Shown one piece after another: positions 62,349-64,000 of a stretch of DNA of 64,000 nt. Position numbers and translations under genes: made by a program. The notes under the pieces were generated by a model. That model was not told where the DNA came from. It did no database searches and saw nothing but the letters and a program-made list of their open reading frames with translations. The stretch's first letter is position 1. Each line of letters begins with the position of its first letter. The DNA is from Microseira wollei NIES-4236 (GTDB lineage: Bacteria; Cyanobacteriota; Cyanobacteriia; Cyanobacteriales; Aerosakkonemataceae): NCBI RefSeq assembly GCF_020521235.1, contig NZ_BLAY01000008.1, positions 1 to 64,000 on the forward strand, read 5' to 3'.

Positions 62349-62791
62349 GTTATCTGGTAGATTCAAACGTTCTGTTGCGCTTGGTGTATAGATTCGATCC
62401 AATGCATGGAGATGCTGAAAATGCCTACACGATGCTGCGCGAGCAAAATCAAGTACTTTGCGTCGTACCGCAGAACTTGATTGAGTTTTGGGCAGTGGCA
62501 ACGCGACCCACAAGTGCAAATGGATTAGGATTAACAATAGAAGAAGTAGCCCATGAAAGTTCACTTCTGAAGAGTCTGTTCACTTTAAAATCCGATACAC
62601 CTGAAATTTATACAACCTGGGAACAATTGGTTATCAAGTACCAAGTTAGAGGAAAACAAGTTCACGATACAAGACTGGTGGCTGCAATGGTCGTTCATCA
62701 AATTAGCCATCTGCTCACCTTCAATACCGATGATTTCAAACGATTCACTGAAATTACCACAGTCGATCCTCGTCTGATTTCAGGCTCCTAA
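62345..62791 (+). CDS. PIN-domain toxin (VapC-like ribonuclease)
   Basis: A PIN nuclease of 148 residues with the acidic residues of the active site in place: YLVDSNVLLRL (Asp), VPQNLIEFWAVATRP (Glu), KQVHDTRLVAAMVVH (Asp) and LTFNTDDFKRF (Asp). VapC toxins cleave tRNA or rRNA when free of antitoxin. It is translationally coupled to the antitoxin at 62094. Confidence 0.88.
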   Translation: MSYLVDSNVLLRLVYRFDPMHGDAENAYTMLREQNQVLCVVPQNLIEFWAVATRPTSANGLGLTIEEVAHESSLLKSLFTLKSDTPEIYTTWEQLVIKYQVRGKQVHDTRLVAAMVVHQISHLLTFNTDDFKRFTEITTVDPRLISGS

Positions 62792-62890
62792 TAGCTGTAA
62801 CTTTTTTTAACAAAGGTTCGAGCGTGAATCCTTGCATCAGCAGAGTAAACATTCAAGAATATCTAAATTATGTAGTAAGATAGCCATTAC

Positions 62891-63520
62891 TCATTGCTCA
62901 ATTTGACTCTTAACCCAATCGCGAAATTCGGCTACTAATTCTAAATAATCCTTTGCTTCCGCTTGTTGTAAAAATCGGTTAATCTCCGATATAGCTAAAT
63001 TAGGAAAAGCTAGACTTTGATTAGAAGTGACATACTCTTGATTTTGGAGAATCTTTATACTAAAAGATTTGACGTCATAAAGCCATATTTCAGGTACTCC
63101 CATATCTGCATAAACTTGAAAGCGATTTCTAGAACTACTGGTAATATCAATTTCAACTACTAAGTCAGGGGGCGGATCGGTTTTTAAATCAATCCTTTTT
63201 TTACCTTTAATCGCGTTTATATTTTTGATGTAAAAACATGCGTCTGGTTCAGATCCACTGAGTTCTGTTACTTTAAAAGTAGTGGAACCACAAGGTGCAA
63301 TTTTAACTTTTAACTCTTGAGCTATGGTTTTAACAAAGTCACCCAATACTTCCTTGTAGTTTTCATGTTCGTAGGATGGAGCCATAATTTCGAGATAACC
63401 GCGATTATAGGTGAGGCGCAATCGGCGATCGCTCAGTTCTTTTAGCAAGGTTTCATAAGTCTGCCAACTGATACCGGATAGATGGATTATTTCTGCTGGT
63501 TGAGCAATCGCGACAGTCAT
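62891..63520 (-). CDS. Uma2 family (PD-(D/E)XK-like) protein
   Basis: A protein of 209 residues: ISWQTYETLLKELSDRRLRL, YNRGYLEIMAPSYEHENYKE, SGSEPDACFYIKN (Asp), PPPDLVVEIDITSSSRNRFQ (Glu-x-Asp region) and YADMGVPEIWLYDVK. This is the restriction-endonuclease-like fold found in many paralogues in cyanobacteria; the physiological role is unknown and mobility is often suspected. ATG 63520. Confidence 0.9.
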   Translation of the reverse strand: MTVAIAQPAEIIHLSGISWQTYETLLKELSDRRLRLTYNRGYLEIMAPSYEHENYKEVLGDFVKTIAQELKVKIAPCGSTTFKVTELSGSEPDACFYIKNINAIKGKKRIDLKTDPPPDLVVEIDITSSSRNRFQVYADMGVPEIWLYDVKSFSIKILQNQEYVTSNQSLAFPNLAISEINRFLQQAEAKDYLELVAEFRDWVKSQIEQ

Positions 63521-63551
63521 AAGTTTACTAAGTTAGGATTGAATTGTTAAT

Positions 63552-63842
63552 TCAAAACGTTCTCCACAAATCCCCCATCAAACTCTTACCCAGAAAATCC
63601 AGAGGCTCCCAGATGTTCTTTAAAATTACCTCTGTTCTCCTACCTAATCTAGTCTTTTGTTGAACGGATTGAGTTGGCTGGACAGGTTGAGATTGTGGTG
63701 TAGTCGAAGTAGACTGAGAGTTTTGTGGTTGAGTTGGCTGGAGAGGTTGAGATTGTGATGTAGTCGAAGTAGTAGACTGAGGATTTTGTGGTTGAGTCAT
63801 CTGGGAATCCGCTACGTTGCAGATATCCTTCAATAGTATCAT
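63552..63842 (-). CDS. Gln/Pro/Ser/Thr-rich small protein with internal repeat, 96 aa
   Basis: The middle is two copies of a unit of about 22 residues (QSQPLQPTQPQNSQSTSTT type), encoded by DNA repeats of about 66 nt at 63668-63794. The C-terminus EVILKNIWEPLDFLGKSLMG is ordinary and amphipathic. Starts at ATG 63842 or ATG 63800 (MTQPQNPQ) are both possible. It lies 31 nt downstream of the Uma2 gene's start side, on the same strand. No family is known. Confidence 0.5.
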   Translation of the reverse strand: MILLKDICNVADSQMTQPQNPQSTTSTTSQSQPLQPTQPQNSQSTSTTPQSQPVQPTQSVQQKTRLGRRTEVILKNIWEPLDFLGKSLMGDLWRTF

Positions 63843-63951
63843 TTTTTTCTAAATTTTACCCCTGATGGATTAGTTTCTATTGTTTCCAGAGGCACATCTG
63901 TAAATGCAAGCAGGGAGCTATGATGATTCTGAAACTTCCAGATAGAACCCT

Positions 63952-64000
63952 ATGAATACCGAAAATAATCTTTTCTCTTCCGTTCAACTTGGTGCTTATA
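63952..64000 (+). CDS. 5' end of a probable old-yellow-enzyme/alkene reductase gene (partial)
   Basis: ATG 63952 starts MNTENNLFSSVQLGAY and runs off the window. NLFSxxQLGxxxLPNRIVMAPLTR is the usual start of the NADH:flavin oxidoreductase (OYE) family, so this is a probable alkene reductase. Only 16 codons are visible. Confidence 0.5.
   Translation, partial: MNTENNLFSSVQLGAY

Noticed and set aside
1-64000. tRNA or rRNA genes
   Set aside because: No cloverleaf with GGTTCGAATCC-type T-loop or rRNA core sequence was seen in the spacers; a tRNA scan would be the decisive check.

Overview
The window is chromosomal DNA from a cyanobacterium, most likely a filamentous, motile, Oscillatoriales-type one. 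Direct support comes from the dense HIP1 octamers (GCGATCGC), ndhM of the photosynthetic NDH-1 complex, a flv4/PsiE-type/flv2 flavodiiron cluster, and cyanobacteria-restricted families (DUF3155, DUF3598, DUF3611, DUF502, CCB1-like, HpsJ). HpsJ-family proteins are linked to hormogonium polysaccharide and motility. I see no rRNA, tRNA or CRISPR array.

Layout. 1-6.9 kb: tail of an unknown gene, a C-rich tract, then one ABC ATPase followed by three tandem paralogous ABC-2 type permeases. 7-14 kb: a SucD-like CoA-binding protein, a G-run low-complexity tract, two secreted proteins that share a C-terminal domain (one with SLH repeats), a cyclic-nucleotide-binding-fold protein, a GAF histidine kinase and DUF3155, with two decayed TnpB tails between them. 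14-23.9 kb: CCB1-like assembly factor, PadR regulator, a frameshifted gene, DUF3611 (TIC21/PIC1-like), then a serS-rseP-nth-rpsN run, aat and DUF3598. 24-28 kb: a large RTX/Calx-beta/beta-helix exoprotein, peptide deformylase and a small membrane protein.

28.2-34.6 kb is a compact signalling-proteolysis cluster: FHA-PrsW protease, an unknown protein, a CHAT-FHA caspase-like protein and a zinc-ribbon PP2C phosphatase. It combines phospho-threonine readers, two protease folds and a phosphatase, and is my best candidate for an undescribed system. 35-39.4 kb: ndhM, an internally deleted TnpB element, HpsJ, a GT2 glycosyltransferase and DUF502. A frameshifted TnpB element with large terminal hairpins sits between DUF502 and nusB. 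41.7-49.4 kb: nusB, ftsY, an RsbU/SpoIIE-type phosphatase, argH and a Nudix hydrolase. 49.5-56 kb: coaX and the flavodiiron cluster, whose first intergenic spacer holds a 60-nt tandem hairpin array. 56-64 kb: a STAND NTPase that apparently lacks its sensor repeats, a large secreted M8-like metalloprotease, a VapBC-like pair, a Uma2 protein, and the first codons of a probable old-yellow-enzyme gene at the right edge.

A recurring theme is small repeats. At least four palindromic or TIR-bounded families occupy intergenic spacers, and two coding sequences (the STAND NTPase and the RsbU-type phosphatase) appear to carry repeat-like insertions in frame. All assignments are by eye from the translated sequence; no database search was run.
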